DNA of 64,000 nucleotides from Mucilaginibacter oryzae (GTDB lineage: Bacteria; Bacteroidota; Bacteroidia; Sphingobacteriales; Sphingobacteriaceae). The notes beneath the pieces are model-generated. The model saw only the letters and a list, made by a program, of their open reading frames with translations. It made no database searches and was not told the origin of the DNA. This document shows, one piece after another, positions 17,208 through 25,016 of this stretch. Each line of letters begins with the position of its first letter. The stretch's first letter is position 1. The translations under genes and the position numbers were made by a program. The stretch spans positions 1-64,000 of the forward strand of contig NZ_QGHA01000003.1 of NCBI RefSeq assembly GCF_003148845.1. Direction: 5' to 3'.

Positions 17208-17816
17208 TTAAAGGCCTGCCAGTTCGTTTTCTATAGTGTGTTTGGCCGGCGCGTTGGTTACCTGATCAACGTACTGATTGGCGGCGAAAGCATTGTTGTT
17301 CACCAACGATTCGCGGGTATGATTTAAAGTGTATACATCTGCAGTACCGGTCAACTCAACTTTGGCGTGGTCGTTTACATTGATGGTGGTGGCGTAGGTA
17401 TCGAGTTTCAAATTGGCCGATGCGTTGTTGTAAAGGTTAACGTTTAAATCGATCATTGACAGTTTACCAAATGATTTCACTTCGGCGTTATCATAAGCGT
17501 TGATGGCTTTTAAATCGGCAGCGGTTACCCAAACCACCAGTTTTTCATTTTTGTATGAGGTGATACGCAAAGTACCGTTGTTATTTTGAACCAACGCGTT
17601 TTCAGCGTAATATTTATTGTAAACCTTAACCTGGTCGGCATCGCCGGCGGATACGTAAACCTCTACGTTACCGCGGATTTCTATTTTGCTGATCCCTTTT
17701 ACATTGTTTAATACCACAGCGGCATTGTTATCAATTTTTGTTGCCGCGTTACTTTTAGCTGTTGTACCAAGTGCTAAAACCAATGAAGTTGCGATTGTTA
17801 ATATTGTAGTTTTCAT
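17208..17816 (-). CDS. Secreted DUF2807-like protein, paralogue A
   Basis: 202 residues from ATG at 17816, which starts the signal peptide MKTTILTIATSLVLALGTTAKSNA directly. The mature part begins with NNAAVVLNNVKGISKIEIRG and continues as short beta strands (VEVYVSAGDADQVKVYNKYY, GTLRITSYKNEKLVVWVTA, LNVNLYNNASANLKLDTYA). About half of its residues are identical by eye to the protein at 20943-21542, and the sequence just upstream of both genes is also alike, so this is a duplicated unit. Likely a periplasmic or surface beta-helix protein; no enzyme motif. Confidence 0.88.
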   Translation of the reverse strand: MKTTILTIATSLVLALGTTAKSNAATKIDNNAAVVLNNVKGISKIEIRGNVEVYVSAGDADQVKVYNKYYAENALVQNNNGTLRITSYKNEKLVVWVTAADLKAINAYDNAEVKSFGKLSMIDLNVNLYNNASANLKLDTYATTINVNDHAKVELTGTADVYTLNHTRESLVNNNAFAANQYVDQVTNAPAKHTIENELAGL

Positions 17817-17879
17817 GATGATTAATATTTTGATTGTCAATTATTTGTGTTTTTATTTTATTTAATACACTCATAAGAC

Positions 17880-18251
17880 GCCCCCATTTTTAAAACGTTA
17901 CAGCCGTTTTGGCCCAATTAGATGTACAGCAGGTTTTAGTCGGTGAAGGGCCGAAAATCATCGGTGAAAAGAGGAAGTTTTTTGATGTGAGGGGTAATAT
18001 TTTGATGTGCAGATTTCAGATTTCAAATGTGCAGATTCCAGATGTGGAAATGGATCATGATTTGATTTAAGCGAGCTATCTCTGCGGCTGTCTGAAGTCT
18101 TCAACTTCAAATTATGATGTTTCGGGTTTACAACCCGCGAACCAGGGTATCAATTACCTTCAGGATTGTAGCTGGAGACTACAAGCATATCAGTCCGCAA
18201 ACAGGAGTCTACGGACAGCCTTGATAAATTCAAGAGTAAGGAGTAGAATAT
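17880..18251. repeat. REP-like cluster of short hairpins
   Basis: Within about 125 bp four mini-hairpins follow one another: TGAAGT/ACTTCA (18093-18109), CGGGTT/AACCCG (18123-18137), TTGTAG/CTACAA (18166-18184) and GTCCG/CGGAC (18193-18216). The spacing and GC-rich stems look like REP/BIME-type intergenic repeats. To the left (18005-18050) is a low-complexity stretch of CAGATTTC/CAGATTCC-type units. No ORF. Confidence 0.55.
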
Positions 18252-18769
18252 TTAAAACGATACCCCCAGCTGCAACCCGGTACCAATAGAGGTAGGCTGA
18301 TCATTCCCGAACCTGACCGGCACCGGTACCGACGCAAAAAAGTTGACATTTTTACCGCGAACAACCACTTGGTTAAAAACAGGCGTTACCCCAAACCTGC
18401 CGTTAGTTTCAAATGCCACCCTACTGATAAAGGTAAAACCATGTTTAAACCTGAACATGGCTCCGGGATGAAACACTACAGTATTTACCTTAGCGATGTG
18501 CTTTTCGGTACGAATGGAAGGTGATATCTCAAAACTTACCCCAAAATGATCGCTTTTGATGATGTTCATACCAAAAGGGAACGCTATGGTATAAACATTT
18601 CTGTCAAAATTACTTTTAAAACCGTCTTTAGTCCAGGTACCTATCGGATCGGTGAAACTAAAATACCCTACAATGCGAGGGTACACGAGGGCTTGCTGCG
18701 CGGATACCTTAAAACTGCAGCATACAAAAGCAATAAGATAAGTTAAAAGGTTTTTTGTGATAACAGCAT
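18252..18769 (-). pseudogene. Outer-membrane barrel-like protein, apparently frameshifted in the signal peptide
   Basis: The main frame encodes 144 residues from a GTG at 18686 (VYPRIVGYFSFTDPIG...) to ...TGLQLGVSF, ending in Phe with alternating hydrophobic residues as in an outer-membrane barrel. Upstream the frame stays open and spells a good signal peptide (NLLTYLIAFVCCSFKVSAQQ) but has no ATG, GTG or TTG. An ATG at 18767-18769 in another frame gives MLLSQK and would join the signal peptide exactly if the A6 run (T6 at 18751-18756 on the plus strand) were A7. So either the gene is broken, it is phase-variable or slips, or the base is a sequencing error. Function unknown. Confidence 0.6.
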
Positions 18770-19004
18770 GTACAATAATATGGCATTTAAGGTAATTTAC
18801 ACCTCCGGTAATAAATAATTAACAGCCGGTTATTCTTTTAGTAACACCAATACCCTTTTCGCCAAAACAGGGCATTGTTACCAACGCCCTGTCAAAAAAT
18901 AACTTTTGCTAATCTGCTAAGTTGTATTCGATCAACACCACATTTACGCCCCCGCTATGGGTGCAAATTAATTCGTCAATGCGATGTTTGTTATCTGAAG
19001 ATCA

Positions 19005-19859
19005 TTAATTTGCAACGATATGATCGTGATCGGTGCCGGTTGATACTTCCAGCCATTGATCAACCTCTTTATTAACCTTTTCGCTATTGGCTTTGAACAT
19101 TCCTACAGCATCTTTACCTATCGGTAAATGCAAAGGAGGGTTTTCATGGTGAGCCAGGTTAACAAGTACCTGGGCAAGTTTTTTAGGGTCGCCGGGCTGG
19201 TTACCATGCAATTGATCGGCACCTGCCCTCATCGGACCAACAGTAGCGGCATAATCTTCAATAATATTTTTACCCGCGCTGTATGATTCGGCACTCAAAA
19301 ACTCAGTGCTAAACAACCCGGGGGCGGCAGAAGTTACTTTGATACCCAGCGGCGCCAGTTCTAAAGCCAGGCCTTTTGAAATGCCCTCAACTGCAAACTT
19401 GGTCGACCCGTACAAAGCCCAGCCCGGGTAGGCGCCATAACCAAATAATGATGATATATTGATGATATGCCCTGATCTTTGAGCGCGTAAATAAGGTAAA
19501 ACCGCGCGGGTCACATTCAGCAGGCCAAATACATTGGTGGCATACTGCGCTTTGGTTTCGGCATCGGTGGCTTCTTCAATGGCGGTTACCATGCCGTACC
19601 CCGCGTTGTTGATCAGCACATCAATAGTACCGAAATGAGCAACGCCCTCTTCAACAGCGGCTTTAACCTGCGCTTCGTTGGTTACATCCATATTAACCAC
19701 CAACAGGTTAGGGTTATTGTTCAGCGAGGCTGCCAGTTCAGCAGCTTTGCTGCGCACAGTTGCTATTACCTTATCGCCGTTTGCAAGCGCTGTTTTGGCA
19801 ATCTCCAAACCAAAACCTTTAGAGGCCCCGGTAACTAATATTACTTTTTGAGTTTTCAT
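19005..19859 (-). CDS. Short-chain dehydrogenase controlled by adjacent TetR
   Basis: 284 residues. Cofactor motif VTGASKGFGLEIA (residues 9-21), NNAGYG, ISSLFGYGAYPGWALYGSTK with catalytic Ser-Tyr-Lys, all as in classical SDRs. Substrate unknown. The tetR gene lies upstream on the same strand, 128 bp away, and that gap holds two copies of the operator-like AGACT-N4-AGTCT palindrome; one is 26 bp before this start codon. Such TetR/SDR pairs often respond to small hydrophobic or reactive compounds. Confidence 0.93.
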   Translation of the reverse strand: MKTQKVILVTGASKGFGLEIAKTALANGDKVIATVRSKAAELAASLNNNPNLLVVNMDVTNEAQVKAAVEEGVAHFGTIDVLINNAGYGMVTAIEEATDAETKAQYATNVFGLLNVTRAVLPYLRAQRSGHIINISSLFGYGAYPGWALYGSTKFAVEGISKGLALELAPLGIKVTSAAPGLFSTEFLSAESYSAGKNIIEDYAATVGPMRAGADQLHGNQPGDPKKLAQVLVNLAHHENPPLHLPIGKDAVGMFKANSEKVNKEVDQWLEVSTGTDHDHIVAN

Positions 19860-19884
19860 TTTTGTTTTGTTTTATATTTATTTG

Positions 19885-19898
19885 AGACTTTTTAGTCT
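19885..19898. promoter_or_regulatory. TetR operator copy 1 (SDR promoter)
   Basis: AGACTTTTTAGTCT: arms AGACT/AGTCT with a 4-bp spacer. Its near edge is 26 bp upstream of the SDR start codon, where a bound repressor would block the promoter. Confidence 0.75.
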
Positions 19899-19955
19899 AT
19901 TTTAATTCGTTAAAAAAAGCCGTTCAAGCCACAGTTATTTATCTAAAAATAAAAA

Positions 19956-19969
19956 AGACTAAAAAGTCT
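19956..19969. promoter_or_regulatory. TetR operator copy 2 (tetR-SDR gap)
   Basis: AGACTAAAAAGTCT, same arms and spacer length as copy 1; the two centres are 71 bp apart. It lies just downstream of the tetR stop. Confidence 0.7.
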
Positions 19970-19987
19970 ATTTTTAGGCCAAAAAAA

Positions 19988-20578
19988 TCAGTTCAGCTCA
20001 TAGCTTTTCAATTCGTCTTTCAGCATCTTTATCAGGCTGTGCATATACTTACGGTTGCCGGTTACCCTCGAAACCAACATTCCACCTTCAAGCGAGGCAA
20101 ACATTTTAATAGCATATCCTGCGGCATCAATTCCGGGCGATAATTCCCTCCCGGCTACGCCGTTTTCAATAATCAATTTTATAGTTTCGATGCCATTTTC
20201 AATGATCACTTTAAGCTTAGCCTTCAGTTCGGGGTTGTTATCATCCGCCTCTACCCCGAAATTTAAAACCGGGCAGCCGCCATCGATATAAGATTTAATC
20301 GGATCTTGATACACATCAATAAAAGCGAACACCTTTTTAACCGCTGTTTTTTGGTGAGCTATGGCAGATGCTATCTTGTCGTTCAGCTTACCAAGCAGGT
20401 AGTCAACCATCACCCGGGCAATTTCTTCCTTACTTTCAAAGTGACCGTAAAGACCGCCCTTAGCCATTTTGGTAGCCGCCAAAATATCATCAATGGTGGT
20501 ACCGGCAATGCCTTTTTCATTAAACAGGTGTGCCGCCTGTTCGATGATAAATTGCCTGGTTCTTTCTGCTTTGCCCAT
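19988..20578 (-). CDS. TetR-family transcriptional repressor
   Basis: 196 residues. N-terminal DNA-binding domain (about 5-52) reads TRQFIIEQAAHLFNEKGIAG, TTIDDILAATKMAKGGLYGH, FESKEEIARVMVDYLL, the TetR consensus. The C-terminal part has a C-x-x-x-N-like PVLNFGVEADD stretch seen in the TetR_C group that accompanies oxidoreductases. Copies of one palindrome sit before this gene and before the downstream SDR, so it most likely represses both itself and the SDR until an unknown ligand binds. Confidence 0.95.
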   Translation of the reverse strand: MGKAERTRQFIIEQAAHLFNEKGIAGTTIDDILAATKMAKGGLYGHFESKEEIARVMVDYLLGKLNDKIASAIAHQKTAVKKVFAFIDVYQDPIKSYIDGGCPVLNFGVEADDNNPELKAKLKVIIENGIETIKLIIENGVAGRELSPGIDAAGYAIKMFASLEGGMLVSRVTGNRKYMHSLIKMLKDELKSYELN

Positions 20579-20605
20579 TGTTGTTTTTGTTTGACGAATC
20601 GAAAA

Positions 20606-20621
20606 TAGACTAAATAGTCTA
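20606..20621. promoter_or_regulatory. TetR operator copy 3 (autoregulation)
   Basis: TAGACTAAATAGTCTA, a 16-bp palindrome 28 bp upstream of the tetR start codon, with the same AGACT/AGTCT arms as the two copies before the SDR. Confidence 0.78.
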
Positions 20622-20734
20622 AAATAGAAACTTTATTTTATTTGGTGACAATTGTGTGAAGATTCGGTTACGTGAGGATAATTCCCACAAAGCCTTTTTT
20701 GGCCTGTTGGATCTTCCCTGGCGTAGATATATAA

Positions 20735-20871
20735 GCACGCGAAGACGCAAAGTTTTAATTGTACGGTGGTAATTGTTACCCACAATTTTTATTGCATAAT
20801 TATTGAAAGTAAACTTGTAGCCTTCCGTACTTAAAAAACTTAAAACTTTGCGTCTTAGCGCCTTCGCGTGC
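20735..20871. repeat. Long inverted repeat, arm length 24 bp
   Basis: Left arm GCACGCGAAGACGCAAAG... (20735-20758) pairs with 20840-20871, perfect except for an 8-nt insertion (TTAGCGCC) in the right arm. About 80 bp separate the arms. The GCGTCTT-AGCGCCTTCGCGTG wording looks like a dispersed intergenic repeat. The surrounding 20622-20942 contains no credible gene. Confidence 0.65.
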
Positions 20872-20942
20872 CTCAAAAACAAAAAGCCGCCCCTTTACAG
20901 AGAACGGCTTCCACTATATAATTGACTCTAAAAAAATGGCGG

Positions 20943-21542
20943 TTATAAAGTAGCGTATTCGGTTGCTACGCGTTTGGTTTCGCGGTTCAGCGTTTCGGTG
21001 GCATGGGCATAGCTTAAACCATTGCTGTTTACGTTTGATACCGGGGTGCGGGTCAGGCTGTATTCGTTAGTGGTACCGCTTAGCTCGGCTTTGGCGTTTT
21101 CGGCAAGGCTGATGCTGGCTGCATAGGTATCGAGCTTTAATGCAGCAGACGCGTTGTTGTACAGCTTAACGTTAAGCTCAACACTGTTCAATGATCCGAA
21201 TGATTTAATTTCGGCATTATCATAAGCGGTGATGGCGCTTAACTGGTTTGCGGTTACCCAAACCACCAGCTTTTCATTTTTATAGGATGAAATACGCAAT
21301 ACACCTTTTTTGCTTTGCACCAATGCGCTTTCAGCATAGTAGTGGTTATAAACCTTAACCTGGTCTGCCGGACCGCTTGATACATAAAGTTCAACGTTTC
21401 CGTAAACTTCAATTTTGTTGATGTTGCTTACGTTGGTTAAAACAACAGCGGCGTTATCCGTGGTTGAATTTGCGTTTGCACTTTTTGCGAATCCAGGTAC
21501 CATAAACAATACGGCAGCGATGGCGATCAATGTAGTTTTCAT
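20943..21542 (-). CDS. Secreted DUF2807-like protein, paralogue B
   Basis: 199 residues with signal peptide MKTTLIAIAAVLFMVPGFAK (cleaved near SANA). The mature sequence parallels paralogue A strand by strand: NAAVVLTNVSNINKIEVYGN, VELYVSSGPADQVKVYNHYY, VLRISSYKNEKLVVWVTANQ, ELNVKLYNNASAALKLDTYA. The last 30 residues differ (LNRETKRVATEYATL). Duplicate of the gene at 17208-17816, with TetR/SDR genes between the two copies. Probably a periplasmic or surface beta-helix protein of unknown role. Confidence 0.88.
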   Translation of the reverse strand: MKTTLIAIAAVLFMVPGFAKSANANSTTDNAAVVLTNVSNINKIEVYGNVELYVSSGPADQVKVYNHYYAESALVQSKKGVLRISSYKNEKLVVWVTANQLSAITAYDNAEIKSFGSLNSVELNVKLYNNASAALKLDTYAASISLAENAKAELSGTTNEYSLTRTPVSNVNSNGLSYAHATETLNRETKRVATEYATL

Positions 21543-21932
21543 GGCTTTAATATTTTGATTGTGAGTTACTTATTACTTTATTTCATTAAATACACTGTTA
21601 AGACGCCCTCAGTTTCAAAACGTTACAGCAGCATTGGGCTAAATAGATGGAAGACAGGTTTTTATCGGTAAAGCGGCGGTTTTTAGCGGTGAAAAGGGAA
21701 GGAAATTTTACTGTACGGATTGCAGATTTCGGATGCCAGGCGGACAATCAGATTTGGGAGCGATGATAACCGTATTGCAAGCCTGCTGAATAAAGGACCT
21801 TTGCGCCGGTATTGAAATAACGGGGCAATAACCGTCAATTTCCCGTTCATATTGAATAACAACATGAACGGAAAATCATGAAAACTACTGAAAATAAGCA
21901 ATTTACAAAACATTACTAAATAGCTTTATAAG
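21543..21932. other. Leader of paralogue B and low-complexity remainder
   Basis: 390 bp. The first 150 bp resemble the leader of paralogue A (shared TAAGACGCCC and AAAACGTTACAGC blocks near 21600-21630; counterparts at about 17874-17911). The rest is unremarkable; a 19-bp palindrome AATAGCTTTATAAGCTATT (21919-21937) overlaps the stop codon of the DUF4932 gene and may be part of its terminator. Confidence 0.5.
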
Positions 21933-23009
21933 CTATTCCTTATTTGTTGTTTGAACCGGAGGCGTATGCTTTTCCCTCAAATACTTAAGTATTTCGGGGA
22001 AAAATTCGACAAAAGATTTGTACTTGTTGCTTTTTAGGTAGCGCTCATATATAAAAGGCTCCAGTTCCTCTACATAAATAAAGTCACTAAGCAGTTCTTT
22101 AGCCATTTGCTTTTTATAAGCGCGCGGCTCGCGGTATTGATGATACAAGGCAGCTGTTACAGAGCGCACCATGTTTTCGTCGAAACAGTAACGCCAGTTG
22201 CTGATGCTGTTACGCTTCATGCCGTCGTCATTTTTATTAAACAGGTAAGCCAATTCGTCTATTTGCTTTTCGTATTGCTTTTCCAATCCATTCAGGTAAA
22301 TATGGCTGCCTTCATGAAATACAAGGTTATCAAAGTTGGCAAACTCAAAATAAGGGTCTTTTTGCGGGTCGGCATTACGTTCAAAGTATCCGGTGTTATA
22401 TACTATCCAATCGGCAAATTGCGGATTAATAGTTTTAGTTGTAATAGCGTGCGATCCCCAGCTGTTTAAAGGATCAATACAAATCCACCAGTGTACATCG
22501 GCGTTATACTTATAAAAGCCCTGTAGCTTTTGCACTAAACCCGCCGAATCAACGCTGGCTTTCAAGCTATTGCCCCATCGCGTGTAACGAGCGGCATGCT
22601 TCCGGTAAAAATCCCAAAAATGGGTGGCGTTAAAAAAGTCGCGGCAAAGCTTAATGTACTCCAGCACATTTTCCTTACCATAGTTTTTATACCAGGATAA
22701 TTCCGCGGGTTCGTAGATCTTAATGTTCGGAAAATCGCTCATACACCAGCCGAGTTCAACCAGATCGGTATAAGTTTGGCCAAAGGTTGCCACCTTTTTC
22801 ACCGCCGGATGATCTTTGTATTTTTCAAAGTATGCAAGCGCCTCCTTACTATAAGCCGACGGATTGGGCTGAGGATATTTATCGGCAAGTATTTGCACTA
22901 TAGTGAACAACTCCACTCCGGGGTGCACATTTACCTTAAGCTGGTCTTTTACCTGGCTATAGGCCGGGCTGCTTAAAACGATAAGGATAAGTAATAGTAT
23001 TCTTTTCAT
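21933..23009 (-). CDS. Secreted DUF4932-type putative zinc metalloprotease
   Basis: 358 residues with signal peptide MKRILLLILIVLSSPAYSQ. Residues 232-236 are HEGSH, an HExxH zinc site, preceded by a hydrophobic NLVF; the downstream half carries conserved acidic residues (DENMVRSVTAAL, EELEPFIYERYL) that could supply the third ligand. The overall wording (VHPGVELFTIVQILADKYPQ) matches proteins annotated DUF4932. Periplasmic or outer-envelope protease is the likely role; substrate unknown. Divergent from the LytS/LytTR pair across a 192-bp shared region, which suggests that pair may regulate it. Confidence 0.82.
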   Translation of the reverse strand: MKRILLLILIVLSSPAYSQVKDQLKVNVHPGVELFTIVQILADKYPQPNPSAYSKEALAYFEKYKDHPAVKKVATFGQTYTDLVELGWCMSDFPNIKIYEPAELSWYKNYGKENVLEYIKLCRDFFNATHFWDFYRKHAARYTRWGNSLKASVDSAGLVQKLQGFYKYNADVHWWICIDPLNSWGSHAITTKTINPQFADWIVYNTGYFERNADPQKDPYFEFANFDNLVFHEGSHIYLNGLEKQYEKQIDELAYLFNKNDDGMKRNSISNWRYCFDENMVRSVTAALYHQYREPRAYKKQMAKELLSDFIYVEELEPFIYERYLKSNKYKSFVEFFPEILKYLREKHTPPVQTTNKE

Positions 23010-23170
23010 GGTTTGTTGAATGATTTAAACCAAATATCTTCCTGAAAAACAGACCTGCTAAATGCAATTGATAAACCGGCGAATTTCATTGATGAACGAT
23101 TTATAAAGTTTCATCATCAACATTAGCCCGTTGGTCAATAAAATATGGTTGATAACCTTTCTGCAATCAA

Positions 23171-23197
23171 TTGATGCCCTATCAAGCCCTATATTTA
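23171..23197 (+). promoter_or_regulatory. Candidate promoter of the LytS/LytTR operon
   Basis: TTG at 23171-23173 and TATATTTA at 23190-23197 fit the Bacteroidota -33/-7 layout (TTG, about 16 bp, TAnnTTTG with one mismatch). The start codon is only 4 bp beyond, which would make the mRNA nearly leaderless. Confidence 0.5.
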
Positions 23198-23201
23198 CCG
23201 C

Positions 23202-24260
23202 ATGAGGCAAAAAAATTTAGTATTGCTGCATGTACTGGTATGGTTAGTATTGGTATTTAATGATGTTATTCCGCACTTTTTAGGTAATGAATATGCTGCA
23301 TTTAGGGCACTGCCTAAAGATGCCGGTTTGTTATTAAGATATACACTGATTGGCATTGGCTTTTACACCGTTGCCGCGTTATGTTTTTATGGCAGTTCCC
23401 TGGTGGTAGCACCACTGTTGTTTTTGCATAAAAGGTTTATCAAAGCAATTTGTATGGCAGTGGTAATGCTTGGGGTATTGGCGGGTTGGCGATACATTGT
23501 CGAGTTTGGTTTCTTTAAACCTGTATTGGGTTTTGATAATTATAGAGGCAACCAGGTATCGGCGCAATATTACATCGGGAATGTGTTTTGGTACTATTAC
23601 CCCAAATACTTTATATACGGGTTGATGTACTTTTTTGGGGAGAACTGGCTGCGGAGCCGTAACCGGGAACAGGCGCTGCAAAAAGAGAAATTGGTAACAG
23701 AACTTGCCTTTTTAAGATCGCAGGTAAACCCGCACTTTTTATTTAACACCATTAATGATATTTACGCGCTTGCCTACCAAAAATCGGAACAGGCTCCCGA
23801 GGCCCTGCTCAAACTATCAGAACTTTTGCGCTATATGCTCCGCGAAGGCGCTGATGATTTTATGCCGCTTCAAAGCGAAATAGACTATCTTCACAATCTT
23901 ATCGAACTGCAACGCATCGGTGCTAAAGGGAATGCATACATCAATTTTGAGATTGAAGGTTATGTGGGGGCACAGAAAGTGGCATCGCTGTTGTTTGTTG
24001 CCTTTGTAGAAAACGCCTTTAAACATGGGGTGCTTAACAACGCTGCTACGCCGGTTAATATCAGGATATTAGCTACTAATGACCGTATTGACTTCACAGT
24101 AAGTAACAAGATCAGCAATAGCCAAAAAGATAAAGCAGGCGGTATAGGGCTTAACAATGTTAAACGCAGGTTGGAGCTTTTGTATCCCGGCAGGCATAAA
24201 TTAGCTGTAACTGCTAACGATCATTATATTGCACATTTACAACTGCAACTTAACACATGA
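23202..24260 (+). CDS. LytS/YehU-type sensor histidine kinase
   Basis: 352 residues. Four membrane helices fill residues 1-150, then the His_kinase (PF06580) signature LRSQVNPHFLFNTINDI with phospho-acceptor His178, and a HATPase region (FVAFVENAFKHGV with the N-box; GGIGLNNVKRRLELLYPG with the G-box). No extracytoplasmic sensor domain is visible, so the signal is probably sensed in the membrane. Its stop overlaps the start of the response regulator by 4 bp (ATGA). Confidence 0.95.
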   Translation: MRQKNLVLLHVLVWLVLVFNDVIPHFLGNEYAAFRALPKDAGLLLRYTLIGIGFYTVAALCFYGSSLVVAPLLFLHKRFIKAICMAVVMLGVLAGWRYIVEFGFFKPVLGFDNYRGNQVSAQYYIGNVFWYYYPKYFIYGLMYFFGENWLRSRNREQALQKEKLVTELAFLRSQVNPHFLFNTINDIYALAYQKSEQAPEALLKLSELLRYMLREGADDFMPLQSEIDYLHNLIELQRIGAKGNAYINFEIEGYVGAQKVASLLFVAFVENAFKHGVLNNAATPVNIRILATNDRIDFTVSNKISNSQKDKAGGIGLNNVKRRLELLYPGRHKLAVTANDHYIAHLQLQLNT

Positions 24261-24976
24261 GTTTACGCTGCCTTATTATAGATGATAAACCGCTGGCCAT
24301 TGATATATTGGCAGACTACGTACACAAAACGCCATTTTTGGAGTTAGTTGGCAGCACCTTAAACCCCATAGAAGGACTTGGCATATTGAGGGATCAAAAG
24401 GTAGATCTGGTGTTTTTAGACATCCAGATGCCGGAGCTTACCGGACTGCAGTTTATGAAAATTGCCGGGAAACAATGTTTGGTTATCCTTACCACCGCTT
24501 ATGCTGATTATGCGCTTGATGGCTATGAGCATGATGTGGTTGATTACCTGTTAAAACCTATAGCATTTGATCGTTTTTACCGTGCAGCCGAAAAGGCGTT
24601 AAAACAATTATCACCACCATCAACATCAGCTTATGTCCAGCCAATACCGGCAACTAAAACAGCCACCGAATACCTGTTTGTAAAAACAGAACACCGTATC
24701 CAACGGGTAACTCTTCGTGATGTGTTGTATGTAGAAGGGGTACAAAATTATGTTTCTATCCACACCGCCGATGCGAGGATAATGAGCCTGCAAACGCTCA
24801 AAAACCTGGAAGAACAATTACCTGCGGGGGATTTTATGCGTGTGCACCGCTCTTTTATCATCAACCTGCGTCATATAACTTTTGTAGAACGTGGCCGGAT
24901 CTTTATAGGTGACACCGTTATTCCCATTGGAGACAAGTATAGGGATGATCTTTATAAAATAATTGGCGCAAACTAA
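24257..24976 (+). CDS. LytTR response regulator
   Basis: 239 residues. Receiver domain 1-120 with acidic pocket IIDD and phospho-acceptor Asp55 in LVFLDIQMPELTG, and the conserved Lys in LKPIAFDRF. LytTR DNA-binding domain in about 140-235 (LFVKTEHRIQRVTLRDVLYVEG, VQNYVSIHT, FMRVHRSFIINLRHI). Translationally coupled to the kinase. Target promoters cannot be read, but the divergent protease-like gene is the nearest candidate. Confidence 0.96.
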   Translation: MSLRCLIIDDKPLAIDILADYVHKTPFLELVGSTLNPIEGLGILRDQKVDLVFLDIQMPELTGLQFMKIAGKQCLVILTTAYADYALDGYEHDVVDYLLKPIAFDRFYRAAEKALKQLSPPSTSAYVQPIPATKTATEYLFVKTEHRIQRVTLRDVLYVEGVQNYVSIHTADARIMSLQTLKNLEEQLPAGDFMRVHRSFIINLRHITFVERGRIFIGDTVIPIGDKYRDDLYKIIGAN

Positions 24977-25016
24977 TATTTGATTTTTGCTGCAATCCCG
25001 AAGCTTCCCGCCTCAT

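Noticed and set aside
20619..20882. 87-codon minus-strand ORF after tetR
   Set aside because: Built from the inverted repeat and the tetR promoter; overlaps the operator at 20606-20621.
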